Shown: in pieces, positions 34,971 to 47,116 of the stretch
Layout: each line of letters starts with the position of its first letter
Position numbering within the stretch: position 1 is the stretch's first letter
Assembly: GCA_002287035.1 (NCBI GenBank)
Contig: NSKG01000003.1
Coordinates: forward strand, 496,001-560,000
Source: Pseudomonas sp. WN033
GTDB lineage: Bacteria > Pseudomonadota > Gammaproteobacteria > Pseudomonadales > Pseudomonadaceae
Reading direction: 5' to 3'
DNA: 64,000 nt
Translations under genes and position numbers: made by a program
The notes under the pieces: generated by a model
Seen by the model: only the letters and a program-made list of their open reading frames with translations
The model's database searches: none
Told to the model about the DNA's origin: nothing

Positions 34971-35423
34971 CTAGGACTCGCGATGGTGCCGCGCCAGGCG
35001 CTCAAGCGCGGCTTTTAGTGCCGGGTCGCTTACCACTTCGGCGGTCTCTTCCAGGCTTTGGGCCGCCACGATCGAATGCTTCATTTTGTGAAGTGGTGGT
35101 GATTTTTTGACCAACGGCGGTTGTACCTTGCAGTAGATTTTAGTTAAGGTTGCGAATTCCGTGTAGACCTGCAATTGGCGGATCAGGCGTTTTTGTTGGT
35201 AACGCAGGCGAGTGGCCCAGTGGCTGTCGCTGACCACCAGACGCAAGACTCCGTCGCGCAGTGAGGCTACACGGCAATGTTCGCGCGCCGCCGGCTCCAG
35301 TTGGGTTTCCACCAGGGCCTGGAGGCGCTTGACGGTACTGGCTCCGGCAAACAGCCCCTTGAGGGTGGAATGGGTGCGAAGTAGATCGCCTGGACGGCGA
35401 GCATCCAGCGGAGTAAACGACAT
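34971..35423 (-). CDS. dciA: DciA-type helicase-loader protein (DUF721)
   Basis: The 150-residue product has an N-terminal DUF721 (KH-like) domain, with LKGLFAGASTVKRLQALVETQLEP and LRLVVSDSHWATRLRYQQKRLIRQL, both given here as landmarks in its first 100 residues. A mixed charged C-terminal tail follows. In Pseudomonas the gene in this position (between lpxC and secA) is dciA, which helps load the DnaB helicase in bacteria without DnaC. ATG 35423 (MSFTPLDARRPGDLL) is chosen; the frame is open for 11 more codons upstream. It diverges from the M23 peptidase gene. Confidence 0.85.
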   Translation of the reverse strand: MSFTPLDARRPGDLLRTHSTLKGLFAGASTVKRLQALVETQLEPAAREHCRVASLRDGVLRLVVSDSHWATRLRYQQKRLIRQLQVYTEFATLTKIYCKVQPPLVKKSPPLHKMKHSIVAAQSLEETAEVVSDPALKAALERLARHHRES

Positions 35424-35496
35424 GACAGTGCCTGTGGAGTGATACACAGCGGTCATCCTAGCAGAACCGCGTATTCAGGTGTTTGGGGATTATTCT

Positions 35497-36417
35497 GTGA
35501 ATATCATTATCTTGACCGGCCGCCACGGAGCGGCCCGGGCGTTGACCTTGAGTCCGCCCTGGGTGATTGGGACGGTACTGACCGTGCTGGCCCTGCCGAT
35601 CATCGCCGCGCTATTGACCTGGAAAGTCATGGCGCCGACCACTGAAGTGGTAGTCAGTGCTCAGGACTATGACAGGGTCTGGCAGCGTACTCTGGACGAA
35701 ATGGCCAGTGATTCGGCCAGTGATGAATCCCAGTCCCAGCTCGAGCGGATGACTCAGCAGTTGGCCCGGTTGCAAACCCGGCTGACCCGGCTTGATGCCC
35801 TGGGTGAGCGGCTGACCGAAATGGCCGAGCTGTCGGATGGCGAATTCGACTTCAACAGCGACCCAGGCATGGGTGGGCCGGAGCTTCGCAAGGAATCGCT
35901 GCGCTACGAAACACCGGATGTCCAGACCGTGATCGATCAACTGGCCGAGCGGATCGACAATCGCACCCAGCAGCTCAAGCTGCTTGAAGAGCTGATGCTC
36001 AACCGCCAGACCGATGCCAATGCCCTGTTGGACTTCAAACCAGTACAGGTAGGTCACATTTCCTCCGGCTTTGGTCGTCGGGTCGATCCGATTACCGGGC
36101 GCATGGCCCTGCACACCGGGCTGGACTTTGCCGCTCCGCGCGGTACCCCGATCTATGCGGTAGGTGCCGGGGTGGTGACTTTCTCCGGGCGCAATGGCGC
36201 CTACGGCAATATGATCGAAATCACCCATGGCGGTGGCTACAAGACTCGCTACGCCCATGCCCATACGCTGGATGTGAAGAAAGGTGACCTGGTTCAGAAG
36301 GGTCAACAGATCGCCACGGTGGGCTCCACTGGCCGTTCCACTGGGCCGCATCTGCATCTGGAAATCTACCGCAACGGTATGGCAGTCAATCCGGCTCGCT
36401 ATATTGCCCTGAAGTAA
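35497..36417 (+). CDS. M23 family metallopeptidase, membrane anchored
   Basis: The 306-residue product has an N-terminal membrane segment (about 22-44), a coiled-coil stretch (about 65-105, LERMTQQLARLQTRLTRLDAL) and a C-terminal LytM/M23 domain: GFGRRVDPITGRMALHTGLDFA (first zinc ligand His and Asp), GAYGNMIEITHGGGYKTRYAHA, and TGRSTGPHLHLEIYRNG (the HLH motif). The zinc residues appear intact, so it is probably an active peptidoglycan endopeptidase rather than an EnvC-like activator. GTG 35497 is preferred over GTG 35479 because GGGGAT lies 7 bases before it. It sits between dciA and secA as in P. aeruginosa. Confidence 0.85.
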   Translation: MNIIILTGRHGAARALTLSPPWVIGTVLTVLALPIIAALLTWKVMAPTTEVVVSAQDYDRVWQRTLDEMASDSASDESQSQLERMTQQLARLQTRLTRLDALGERLTEMAELSDGEFDFNSDPGMGGPELRKESLRYETPDVQTVIDQLAERIDNRTQQLKLLEELMLNRQTDANALLDFKPVQVGHISSGFGRRVDPITGRMALHTGLDFAAPRGTPIYAVGAGVVTFSGRNGAYGNMIEITHGGGYKTRYAHAHTLDVKKGDLVQKGQQIATVGSTGRSTGPHLHLEIYRNGMAVNPARYIALK

Positions 36418-36452
36418 GCCTTCCCATATCGCGCCGATACCTGTCCGGCGGT

Positions 36453-36481
36453 TTATTGTGGCGCGATATTCAGAGTAGAAT
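36453..36481 (+). promoter_or_regulatory. Putative promoter of secA
   Basis: TTATTG (36453-36458) and TAGAAT (36476-36481) are spaced by 17 bases. A perfect 10-base inverted repeat (ATATCGCGCC at 36426-36435, GGCGCGATAT at 36460-36469) has its right arm inside the spacer. Confidence 0.45.
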
Positions 36482-36555
36482 GACCCCTTTTATGTCGTCA
36501 TGGCCGGATAATCTCAGCCGGCCCTGGCCTCCATCAAACGGAAATCAGGTCGACT

Positions 36556-39294
<2,739 letters not shown>

Positions 39295-39306
39295 AGCGAT
39301 CTAATC

Positions 39307-39384
39307 GGTAGGAGCGCCCTGCGGGCGCGAATGGGCCTTGCAGTCAACGCAAGTCCTTGTTCGCGCCCGCAGGGCGCTCCTACC
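39307..39384. repeat. Inverted REP pair between secA and argJ
   Basis: A perfect 25-base inverted repeat (left arm 39307-39331 starting GGTAGGAGCGCCC, right arm 39360-39384 ending GCGCTCCTACC) with a 28-base loop. The same core sequence recurs at 58014-58080 with the arms in the opposite order. It can form a large hairpin and may end the secA transcript. Confidence 0.8.
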
Positions 39385-39425
39385 AGCTAGAATCAGTTGT
39401 TATTCATTCCTTTGGAGTCCTTCCC

Positions 39426-40643
39426 ATGCCTGTTGGTCTCGGTCCTTTGCCTGTGTTGCATCCTGTTCCCGGTTTTCGTTTGGGTATTGCGTCGGCCGGA
39501 ATCAAGCGAGCAGGGCGCAAGGATGTGGTGGTCATGGAAGCGGCTCCGGGCTCGGTGATTGCCGGGGTATTCACCACCAACGCCTTCTGCGCGGCACCAG
39601 TTACCCTGTGCAAGCAGCATCTGGCCCATCACCCGCGCTATCTGCTGGTCAATACCGGCAATGCCAATGCCGGAACTGGCAAGCCGGGCATGCAGGCAGC
39701 GGTGCGAACCTGTGAAGCGTTGGCCGAGCTGGTCCAGGTCGGTCCAGAGCAGGTATTGCCGTTCAGTACCGGGGTGATTGGTGAGCTGCTGCCAGCCGAC
39801 AAAATCATTGCGGTACTACCGCAGACCCTGGCAAACCTGGCTGAAGGCAACTGGGCCGAGGCCGCCGAGGGCATCATGACCACCGACACCCTGCCCAAGG
39901 GCTGTAGCCGGCAGATCAGCCTCGGTGGGCATACCGTGACCATTACCGGTATCTCCAAGGGGGCTGGCATGATTCGTCCGAACATGGCGACCATGCTCGG
40001 TTATATTGCCACCGACGCCAAGATTGCTCCGCCGTTGCTGCAGCGTCTGGTCAAGGAGGCGGCCGACCTGTCCTTCAACCGCATTACCATTGACGGTGAC
40101 ACCAGCACCAACGACTCCTGCATGCTGATTGCCACCGGTCAGGCCGATATGGTTGAGATCATCGACTACGCCAGTGCCGATTACCGGACCCTGAGTGATG
40201 CGGTCAAGGGCGTGATGCTGGAGCTGGCCCAGGCGATCGTGCGTGATGGTGAGGGGGCGACCAAGTTCGTCACCATTCAGGTCAATGGCGGTGGCAATCA
40301 GGACGAGTGTCTCGATGTGGCTTACGCCGTGGCCCACTCACCGCTGATCAAGACGGCACTGTTCGCCTCAGACCCGAACTGGGGACGCATTCTTGCCGCA
40401 GTCGGCTATGCCGGTGTGCCGGAATTGAATGTCGAAAAGATCGATGTCTATCTGGATGATGTCTGCATTACCCGTCAGGGTGGCCGGGCGGCAGACTATA
40501 CCGAGGAGCAGGGTGCTCGGGTGATGGCCCAGGAGGAAATCACCATCCGCATCGAACTTGGGCGCGGCCAACACAGCGAAACGCTGTGGACTACCGATCT
40601 GTCCCATGAGTATGTGCGGATCAACGCCGAGTACCGTACCTGA
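39426..40643 (+). CDS. argJ: ArgJ, ornithine acetyltransferase / N-acetylglutamate synthase
   Basis: ArgJ moves the acetyl group of N-acetylornithine to glutamate, recycling it in arginine synthesis. The 405-residue product has the [18 protein letters not shown] start, TGNANAGTG, and the self-cleavage region [16 protein letters not shown]; the Thr of ATML becomes the nucleophile of the beta chain. [10 protein letters not shown] and [11 protein letters not shown] follow. ATG 39426 has GGAG at 39412. The frame is open upstream through the REP, which is not coding. Confidence 0.96.
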   Translation: MPVGLGPLPVLHPVPGFRLGIASAGIKRAGRKDVVVMEAAPGSVIAGVFTTNAFCAAPVTLCKQHLAHHPRYLLVNTGNANAGTGKPGMQAAVRTCEALAELVQVGPEQVLPFSTGVIGELLPADKIIAVLPQTLANLAEGNWAEAAEGIMTTDTLPKGCSRQISLGGHTVTITGISKGAGMIRPNMATMLGYIATDAKIAPPLLQRLVKEAADLSFNRITIDGDTSTNDSCMLIATGQADMVEIIDYASADYRTLSDAVKGVMLELAQAIVRDGEGATKFVTIQVNGGGNQDECLDVAYAVAHSPLIKTALFASDPNWGRILAAVGYAGVPELNVEKIDVYLDDVCITRQGGRAADYTEEQGARVMAQEEITIRIELGRGQHSETLWTTDLSHEYVRINAEYRT

Positions 40644-40669
40644 TCAGCGTTCGTCACCACATCGCTTAA

Positions 40670-40848
40670 TGGATTGCCACGGGCCTTCGGCCCTCGCAAT
40701 GACGGAGTGGTGGAACCACGGAATCAGGTAAGTACCAGGTCACAAAGGGCGACCCATCTCAACGGGGGCCTCTCTCCCTCAACGGGCAGGCCCCCCTAAC
40801 GTCATTGCGAGGAGCAGGGGGCGGCCATCCGCCGACGCGGCAATCCAT
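40670..40848. repeat. Pair of inverted REP-like elements after argJ
   Basis: One element (40670-40703) reads TGGATTGCCACGGGCC to CTCGCAATGAC; the other (40801-40848) reads GTCATTGCGAGGAGC to GGCAATCCATGC in the opposite sense. Between them lie about 97 bases with a small hairpin (GGGGGCCT/AGGCCCCC) and no gene. This fills the space between the convergent argJ and the FimT-like gene. Confidence 0.75.
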
Positions 40849-40909
40849 GCCGAGTGCTAGCTGCCCCTCGTACTGACGGACTGAGGTTCATGGCGGCTCA
40901 GGCCTGCTC

Positions 40910-41425
40910 CTACGGGCAATACTGCGCCTCGATCTGGCCGCGTTCCACCCGGTGGCGGCCAACCCGGTTGAGAATTACCCGTCGGCCCTCCAGCTCGCTA
41001 CGGGCTGGGCAGAGGCGGAATGTTCCAGCCAGAAAACCACCGTTCAGCATCTCTGACTCCCCCAGCGCGTTGAACCGCACATACTGGGCCAGTACCCCAT
41101 TGGCGTGTATACCTCTGATCCGGCTGGGTTGCAGCTCTCTGAGGAGTTGTTCACCTGAATCGTACCGGCCATTATTGTTGCTATCGAGAAACATCTGCCA
41201 ACCCTGGCTCCAGTCGCCATCAATCGGGGCCAGAGTAACCGGACGGTTGCGTAGAATCGCTTCCTGACGAGCAGCATTCAGACTGCCGGTCAGGTAACTG
41301 ATGCTGCTGTCGAGCCGCTGGCGATCAATCGCTGCGCCAACGCCGGGAATACCGATAGCCAGCAGTATGGCGGTTAGGGCAATGGCAGCCAACAGCTCAA
41401 GCAAGGTGAAACCTTGGGTGGGCAT
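40910..41425 (-). CDS. fimT: FimT-like minor pilin with GRxR tail motif
   Basis: The 171-residue type IV prepilin has a short leader cut before Phe6 (TQG/FTLLE, Glu at +5), a hydrophobic N-terminal helix and a GspH/FimT-type beta domain. The C-terminal region carries GRHR (156-159) within an Arg-rich stretch (RRVILNRVGRHRVER). In Legionella FimT such a GRxR motif binds DNA during natural transformation. The gene is separated from the minor pilin operon by a terminator (41457-41493), so it is transcribed independently. GGAAGAAGATGCC precedes the ATG. Confidence 0.8.
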   Translation of the reverse strand: MPTQGFTLLELLAAIALTAILLAIGIPGVGAAIDRQRLDSSISYLTGSLNAARQEAILRNRPVTLAPIDGDWSQGWQMFLDSNNNGRYDSGEQLLRELQPSRIRGIHANGVLAQYVRFNALGESEMLNGGFLAGTFRLCPARSELEGRRVILNRVGRHRVERGQIEAQYCP

Positions 41426-41456
41426 GGCATCTTCTTCCGTGAAATAAATACTGAAA

Positions 41457-41493
41457 ATAAAAAAGCCGGGCTACGATCCTGTGCCCGGCTTGA
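41457..41493 (-). terminator. Rho-independent terminator of the minor pilin operon
   Basis: On the minus strand AAGCCGGGC pairs with GCCCGGCTT and is followed by a T-run (TTTTTTATTTT). It lies 20 bases beyond the pilE stop and ahead of the FimT-like gene. Confidence 0.85.
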
Positions 41494-41511
41494 TGATAGA
41501 TCAGTGGTGAA

Positions 41512-41937
41512 TCAGCGCCAGCATTCTTCCTGAGTTTTGCCCGAACCTGTGCGCCCCTTCTCACCTCTGGCGTTCAGGGTCAGGTTGCCACAGGCGCTGT
41601 CACCGAACTGCTGGGTGGCGGTCAGCGTATAGCCTCCGTCATTGGCAGCCTGGCCGACGCTGAGGGTGTAGTACTTGGCGTACTTGCTTTCACCCACGTT
41701 CAGTTGGCTGCGGTTGGTATCGCTGGTGACATAGCTGTTGTTCTGAGCGTAAAAGCGTTCCTGCCGTGCTGCAGCCTCCATCAGCAGCGCCTGGCCTTCA
41801 ACCCGGTTGCCGCGCAGTACATGCTCACGGTAGGACGGGTAGGCGATACTGGCCAGAATTCCGACGATGACCACTACGATCATGACCTCCAGCAAGCTGA
41901 AACCACGGTTGGATTTGCTAGCGACCAAAGACATCAA
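41512..41937 (-). CDS. pilE: PilE-like minor pilin
   Basis: A 141-residue prepilin with a leader of 12 residues ending NRG, then FSLLEVMIVVVIVGILASIAYPSY (position 13 on; Glu at +5), and a pseudopilin-like C-terminal domain with two cysteines (SACGN and EECWR) that may form the D-loop bridge. It is the last gene of the operon fimU-pilV-pilW-pilX-pilY1-pilE; its ATG overlaps the pilY1 stop. Minor pilins prime pilus assembly. The symbol follows the P. aeruginosa order, where PilE is the last minor pilin. Confidence 0.88.
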   Translation of the reverse strand: MMSLVASKSNRGFSLLEVMIVVVIVGILASIAYPSYREHVLRGNRVEGQALLMEAAARQERFYAQNNSYVTSDTNRSQLNVGESKYAKYYTLSVGQAANDGGYTLTATQQFGDSACGNLTLNARGEKGRTGSGKTQEECWR

Positions 41938-44900
41938 TTGTCCTCCAAGGGGATGACCTGCCAGCTCTGGCGGCCTTCAAGTTCGGGAGAGGGGCTGAAG
42001 CCAACCGGCGTCGGGTCGGCGCCAAAGATGGAACCATCACCCGAGAGCGCAATGCCGCCAGGGGAGTTCTGCTTGTAACCCGAGGCGACCAGGCCATCAA
42101 TGGTATCGTTGGCATCAAAGCGGCCATCGGCATTGAAGTCCAGCGCCGGGTGGAAAGTGCGTGCTCCGGTTTGGGCGTTGAGCGCATAGATCCAGCCGGA
42201 GGTGCCGTCGGCACAGGGGTCCTCGTTGGGAATCAGTGAGCTGAACAGCACGGTGTCACCACGTACCTCCATGCGGTTGACCATCATTTCGCCTTCTAGA
42301 GCCTGGCCCTGTACTCGCAGGTCGATAAACCAGCCCCAGTCTTGCACCCGGTTGTCATACTCTTCCTGGGCTGGAGTGGTGTTGTCCTGGTACCACTGTG
42401 GAGGGGTCTGGCTGACCACTCGCACGCTATGTGTTGTGCCGTCGAAGCCATGCACCTGCTCGGCACTGATGCTTTGCTCATGCAGATTGCTGCGGCTGAT
42501 GCTGGGCCGGTCCGAGGTGCTGGTGGACTGTGCACGGGTCTTGCGATCCCAGATTCCGTATACGGTCATCGCTCTGCTGGTGTCAGGGGCTGCATCCTGG
42601 GTTTCGAAGTACTTGCCGGTGCCAAAGATTACGATGTAGCCCCGGCGGGTCGGGTGGCGTACCAGTGATGGAATGGCGGTAATTGGCTGGATCTGGTTAC
42701 CGGCGTCATCAGATACTGCGCGAGCGGTATACAGCGGCTGGCCACCATAGGATACGGCAAAACTGGATGCCTGAACGTTACCCTGGACCGAGCGGGCGAA
42801 GGGGTCAGGAATCTCCTGATTGGTCGTGGTGGTGTTGATCAGATCGAAGCGCCAGAGGTTGCCTTGCAAATCGCCGGCATAGGCGTAGTCGACCACTCCG
42901 TCGCCGTTATTGTCGGCACCGCGTACGCTGGAAAGACCATTGGCACCGCTGCTGCCGTCATCGACGACCAGTTCCTTGAGCAGGTTGCCGTTCTGAATAT
43001 CAATGACGAACAGCGAGGCCGCATCATTCTCGCTGTCATAGCCGTTGCCCAGCAGAATCCCCCACTGACCACTGTGCAGGCGCACGATCTCAGGTTCGGC
43101 AAAGGTATAACCCAGATTTCCGTAGCCTTGGGTTTGATTGCTGATCTCCCAGAGGAGCTGGACGTTACCGGGATCAGTAATATCCAGGGCGAACAGGCCC
43201 TTGCCGCCGGCGCGCAGGGTGCCGACCAGCACGGTACGCCACTGATTGTTGAAGTACACATCGCGAACTACCGGAGTGCCATCGACAAAATAGCGATGGG
43301 CACCGCCCTGGTAGCTCTGCGCCGTCAATCTTGGCAGGTTGTGCAGTACTGCGCTGGGGATAAAGGCAAATTCCTCAGCCCCGGTCTTGGCGTTAAAGGC
43401 ATGAAGCATGCCGTCGTTGGCGCCGACATAGACCAGCTCCTTGCGCCCACCTGTGCTTTCATCGGCGTCTTCCGAGGGTGCCCGATTGGTTCGCTGGAAA
43501 GTCAGATAATCACCTGGGCGGCCATCAATTCTGTCAGCCAGGTAAGGCAGGTAACTCGGGGTGCCGACTACCACCGGGCTGGAGTTGATGATATCGCCCA
43601 GGGGACTGGAGCGGCGGCGGAAGCTGCCATCGGAGTCACCTTCCTTGCTGCGGTCGCCGCGGATATAACTGGCTCGCTCGCCACCGCGATCATCAAGGGC
43701 ACCGCTCAGGCTGTCCGGGTTAGTGTTGAAGATAGTCTTCAAGTCACTACTAAGGTTGTTGTAGCTGAATGTTTGCAGACCGCTGGCGCCACCGCCGCCA
43801 GCCATCAGGATCGTACGGCTGCCAGCAGCCGGTAGTCGCTCGCGGGCTGACCATGCCTGTTCCTGTGTGACTGCTCCGTTGGAGAAGCGCTTACTGTTGT
43901 AACGAACCAGATCGCCGCTCCAGTCGGCACTGTCATAAGAAGAGTAGAACAGCCGGTTGGTTATGGTGAAGCTGTCGATATCCTGATCACCAATAGAGGT
44001 GGAGACCCCGGGCTTGGCGGCTGTGGCGGTGCGCTCGGCAATACGGTTGAGAACGCTTTCAAAGGCCTTGACCAGATCCTCGGGGCTATCGGCGCTGAAA
44101 AACTCGCCGCGCGAGTTGATTGCCGCATGCCACAGGTCATATACGTTGTTGCTGTTGTCGGAGGAGGCTGGTGGCCAGTTGACCGTGCCGCCAGCCAAGG
44201 CTTGATAACCAGCACCCTTAAAAGTGTCGCCGGTCCAGGGAATATTGTCGTTGTTCAGGGCGCTGCTCAGACCCAGGCCGACCATGAAGTTGCTCATATG
44301 CTGCCAGGTCGCCGGATTATTGCGGGGGTCCCAGTATTGGGTGCTGGCATTGGCATTGTTGTAGCGGATATAGGGCTTGAGTTCATCCTTCAGATCAGGG
44401 TTCAGGTCGGTGGCCCAATAATGCATGGCAACGTCGGCCAGGGTACTTTCGGTGCTGTCGGCAAAGGGTGCCAGGCTGCCTGAGTATTCAGTCCCATCAG
44501 GCAGGGTAAAACTGTTGTCGTCAGCCCGTGTCGGATGAGTGAAGTTGGCATCCTGGTTCCACATGCCGTCGGTCATCAGAATGTGGAAGCTGGGGCGGCA
44601 GGTGTAGCGCGGTTCGACCTGAGTCGATCCGGTAATGGGGTTGGGATTGTAAGCCCAGGCGTCGGAGTCGGTACGCAGAAACTCTCCGGCCCGAGTCAGC
44701 GAACCGCGTAGCGGCGTCCCGCCAACAAACTGGAAGCCGCGTAGCCAGCTGTAAAAATTACCCTTGTGCTGGTTGCCAAACGCCCGGAAACGGTTGTCCT
44801 GGCATTTGGCCGTGTTGTTGTTCGAGTTCAGGGTGGTGCAGTCAGTCAGGCCCTGCCAGGTGATGCGCACTGCAGCCGACATATCGTAGAAAGCCTGGTG

Positions 44901-45764
44901 ACTGGCTGAAATGGTGGCCAATCCGCGATCTCGATAGAAAGAGTACCAGATGGCAAAGTTCTTGCGCTCGTCGGTGCCTTTCGGGCCAGAGGTTTCATTG
45001 ACCCACACCAAACTGTAGCAACTCTCATTCGTGGTGCCAGCATCACAGTCACTATCGAGGGTGTAGTAGTAGGCGGGTACCGGTTGGCGAACCAGAGAAG
45101 CAGTGAAGTTGTTGCTGCTGCCGTTACAGGCAGCGTTGGCAAGGCCGTCTACCGTTCTGGCTTGGCAGGAGTTTGTGCCGGTACGGCGTACTTCAAAAAC
45201 AATTCCGCCTGGCGTAGGCGTTAACCTGTGCCAGGTACTAGTCCCCGAGGTGATTCGGATTTCAGCGCTGAAATCGTCAGTCGGGTTTTCTGCCAGCATA
45301 TTGCCGATAGTAGTGCCCGTGTAACTGGTGCAGCCAGACATGTTGTTATGGTTGCAGTACCAATCGACCCGGTAGTCCTTGCTCAGGTCTACCGAGCCTT
45401 TGCTGGTGTCGAAACCGTTATGGTAAGCACTGGTAAAGCTGGTGCTATAGGTGACCGGGTTGCCTGAGCTATTGACCCCGCGCGGGATTTCATAGGTGAC
45501 TTGGGGGTTGTAGTACAGCGGGTTGAATGCTGATGATTTAGCCCGGCGGGTATTGCGTGGCGTGTTGGTATCGGGCACCGATGCCCGCCACATACTGCGT
45601 GAATCATCCAGGGTAAAAATCAGGTTCGGTGCAACCGAGTCCACCAGCATCAGCGGCTGCTGGCTGACATCCAGTGCGGCGGCATAGCTTGAAGCCGCAT
45701 GCAGGTACAAGGAAAAGGCCAGAGTGCTGAGAGCCGTTTTGCGCGCGGCGCCAAAAGTTTTCAT
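41934..45764 (-). CDS. pilY1: PilY1, calcium-dependent type IV pilus tip protein/adhesin
   Basis: The 1276-residue secreted protein has a signal peptide (cut near AAA, about 30), an N-terminal von Willebrand A-like region with the metal-site pattern DDSRS (53-57), and a C-terminal beta-propeller domain (about 700-1180). This includes ELVYVGANDGMLHAFNA and the calcium loop DNNGDGVVD (951-959) followed by YAYAGDLQGNLWRFD. A second Asp-rich loop, DFNADGRFD, begins at 1209. PilY1 sits at the pilus tip and regulates extension, adhesion and surface sensing. It overlaps pilE by four bases and follows pilX by 18. Confidence 0.93.
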   Translation of the reverse strand: MKTFGAARKTALSTLAFSLYLHAASSYAAALDVSQQPLMLVDSVAPNLIFTLDDSRSMWRASVPDTNTPRNTRRAKSSAFNPLYYNPQVTYEIPRGVNSSGNPVTYSTSFTSAYHNGFDTSKGSVDLSKDYRVDWYCNHNNMSGCTSYTGTTIGNMLAENPTDDFSAEIRITSGTSTWHRLTPTPGGIVFEVRRTGTNSCQARTVDGLANAACNGSSNNFTASLVRQPVPAYYYTLDSDCDAGTTNESCYSLVWVNETSGPKGTDERKNFAIWYSFYRDRGLATISASHQAFYDMSAAVRITWQGLTDCTTLNSNNNTAKCQDNRFRAFGNQHKGNFYSWLRGFQFVGGTPLRGSLTRAGEFLRTDSDAWAYNPNPITGSTQVEPRYTCRPSFHILMTDGMWNQDANFTHPTRADDNSFTLPDGTEYSGSLAPFADSTESTLADVAMHYWATDLNPDLKDELKPYIRYNNANASTQYWDPRNNPATWQHMSNFMVGLGLSSALNNDNIPWTGDTFKGAGYQALAGGTVNWPPASSDNSNNVYDLWHAAINSRGEFFSADSPEDLVKAFESVLNRIAERTATAAKPGVSTSIGDQDIDSFTITNRLFYSSYDSADWSGDLVRYNSKRFSNGAVTQEQAWSARERLPAAGSRTILMAGGGGASGLQTFSYNNLSSDLKTIFNTNPDSLSGALDDRGGERASYIRGDRSKEGDSDGSFRRRSSPLGDIINSSPVVVGTPSYLPYLADRIDGRPGDYLTFQRTNRAPSEDADESTGGRKELVYVGANDGMLHAFNAKTGAEEFAFIPSAVLHNLPRLTAQSYQGGAHRYFVDGTPVVRDVYFNNQWRTVLVGTLRAGGKGLFALDITDPGNVQLLWEISNQTQGYGNLGYTFAEPEIVRLHSGQWGILLGNGYDSENDAASLFVIDIQNGNLLKELVVDDGSSGANGLSSVRGADNNGDGVVDYAYAGDLQGNLWRFDLINTTTTNQEIPDPFARSVQGNVQASSFAVSYGGQPLYTARAVSDDAGNQIQPITAIPSLVRHPTRRGYIVIFGTGKYFETQDAAPDTSRAMTVYGIWDRKTRAQSTSTSDRPSISRSNLHEQSISAEQVHGFDGTTHSVRVVSQTPPQWYQDNTTPAQEEYDNRVQDWGWFIDLRVQGQALEGEMMVNRMEVRGDTVLFSSLIPNEDPCADGTSGWIYALNAQTGARTFHPALDFNADGRFDANDTIDGLVASGYKQNSPGGIALSGDGSIFGADPTPVGFSPSPELEGRQSWQVIPLEDN

Positions 45765-45782
45765 GGGTCGATCAGCCTTTTG

Positions 45783-46358
45783 TCAGTTGTATACGCGGGC
45801 GGTGGTTGAACGCATATGGAGCTCGCTGTTGTCGCTGGCGGCCCGGCTGTTGATTTCGTAACGGAACAGGCCAATGCCCATCAGCATGTTGCCGTATTCG
45901 GGGTTCTCGTTTTCCCCGGTGTCGGCACCGCCCGGGGCGGGAATGGCGTACCAGTTGATGGTTTCAGCGAAGCTGGTTACGTCGTCCGGCGAATACACCT
46001 GGGTTTTGATGGAGTCAAAGAACTGCTGGTAGTCCGGGGTTCTGTTGATCAGGCAAGGGGCCTCGGGCTGCAGATCACGGGGGCATTCGTTCAATGCATT
46101 GAGCGGTCGCAGCGCGGTGGCCAGATCGTAGGAACCGGGGATTTGCCGACGGGTGCCGATGGTCCGGTACTCGCCGTCACGCAGACCGGCCTCGGCAGCA
46201 TTGAACAGTTGTTTCTGGTCAACCAGGTTGCCGGTAATCCGCGCTTCCAGGGTGACCTCACGCATATTGGTGATCGCCAGGGTCGTGAGGATCAGCAGAA
46301 AGACCAGGGCTATGACCAGGGCAGCACCGCGCTGCTGGTAATGGTGTGGTGTTTTCAT
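45783..46358 (-). CDS. pilX: PilX minor pilin
   Basis: The 191-residue product starts MKTPHHYQQRG/AALVIALVFLLILTT. The prepilin cut follows Gly11 but there is no Glu at +5, which is typical for PilX/GspK-like tip components. Its place between pilW (ATGA overlap) and pilY1 supports the name. PilX, with PilV and PilW, forms the initiating complex that carries PilY1 to the pilus tip. Confidence 0.87.
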   Translation of the reverse strand: MKTPHHYQQRGAALVIALVFLLILTTLAITNMREVTLEARITGNLVDQKQLFNAAEAGLRDGEYRTIGTRRQIPGSYDLATALRPLNALNECPRDLQPEAPCLINRTPDYQQFFDSIKTQVYSPDDVTSFAETINWYAIPAPGGADTGENENPEYGNMLMGIGLFRYEINSRAASDNSELHMRSTTARVYN

Positions 46359-47116
46359 CGTGTCAGATTCCTGAGGTTGACCGTACTTTCTGCGATCAGA
46401 TACAGCGCCCGATCCGGGGCGGTGGCTTGGCCGTTGTCATACCAGGTGGCTTGCCAGCGCTGGTAGGCCGGGCTGGCGTTGCTATCGGCCAGATTCTGCG
46501 CACGGCTTTTCAGCAGGGCGGAGTAGCGCACTGAACGAATGGTTTCACCGGCGGCAGGCGCCAGGGTGTACCTGGCGGCCTCGCGGCTTTCTCCGCCACT
46601 GACACCAAACTCGAGCTTGAAGTCGACCAGGTTGTCGACAATGGCCACGCCGTTGCAGAGCAGGGCGCCATCAACCACCTGCAGACGCACAATGGCCGGC
46701 TCTGCCGGGTTGGTGTAGGGCTCATCGGCGGCATCCAGCTCTGTTCCGTCACAGGAGGCGACGCCTGGCACGTTGGGTTGATAGCGAATGCACAGGCGTT
46801 GGCTAGCGGCATGGAAATTGATCACCTCCCCGGCTGCGAATGTGCAGGTTCCGGCAGTAGCGGCCCGGAAGGTATTTTCGAAGGAGTCGTCGGGCCGGTT
46901 GCGATAGCCGACCCGCTGCAGCTCTTCCTCCAGAATCAACAGGGTGTAGCGGGCATTCTCGACATTGTCGGATTGACCCTGCTGGAACAGGTAGTTGCCC
47001 TTGTTATCGACGTAGATCTGGGTGATGCCCAGAATCAGCAGGCTACTGATAGCAAGGGCGATCAGTAGTTCGATCATCGACAGTCCGCGTTCAGCGTGGT
47101 TGAAGTAGTTGTTCAT
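46355..47116 (-). CDS. pilW: PilW minor pilin
   Basis: The 253-residue product has a leader ending AERG, then LSMIELLIALAISSLLILGITQIY (Glu at +5), and a long C-terminal domain with cysteine pairs (GTCTF, RLCIRY, ASCDG, LLCNG), typical of the larger PilW/GspJ-like subunits. It overlaps pilV and pilX by four bases on each side. Confidence 0.88.
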   Translation of the reverse strand: MNNYFNHAERGLSMIELLIALAISSLLILGITQIYVDNKGNYLFQQGQSDNVENARYTLLILEEELQRVGYRNRPDDSFENTFRAATAGTCTFAAGEVINFHAASQRLCIRYQPNVPGVASCDGTELDAADEPYTNPAEPAIVRLQVVDGALLCNGVAIVDNLVDFKLEFGVSGGESREAARYTLAPAAGETIRSVRYSALLKSRAQNLADSNASPAYQRWQATWYDNGQATAPDRALYLIAESTVNLRNLTR

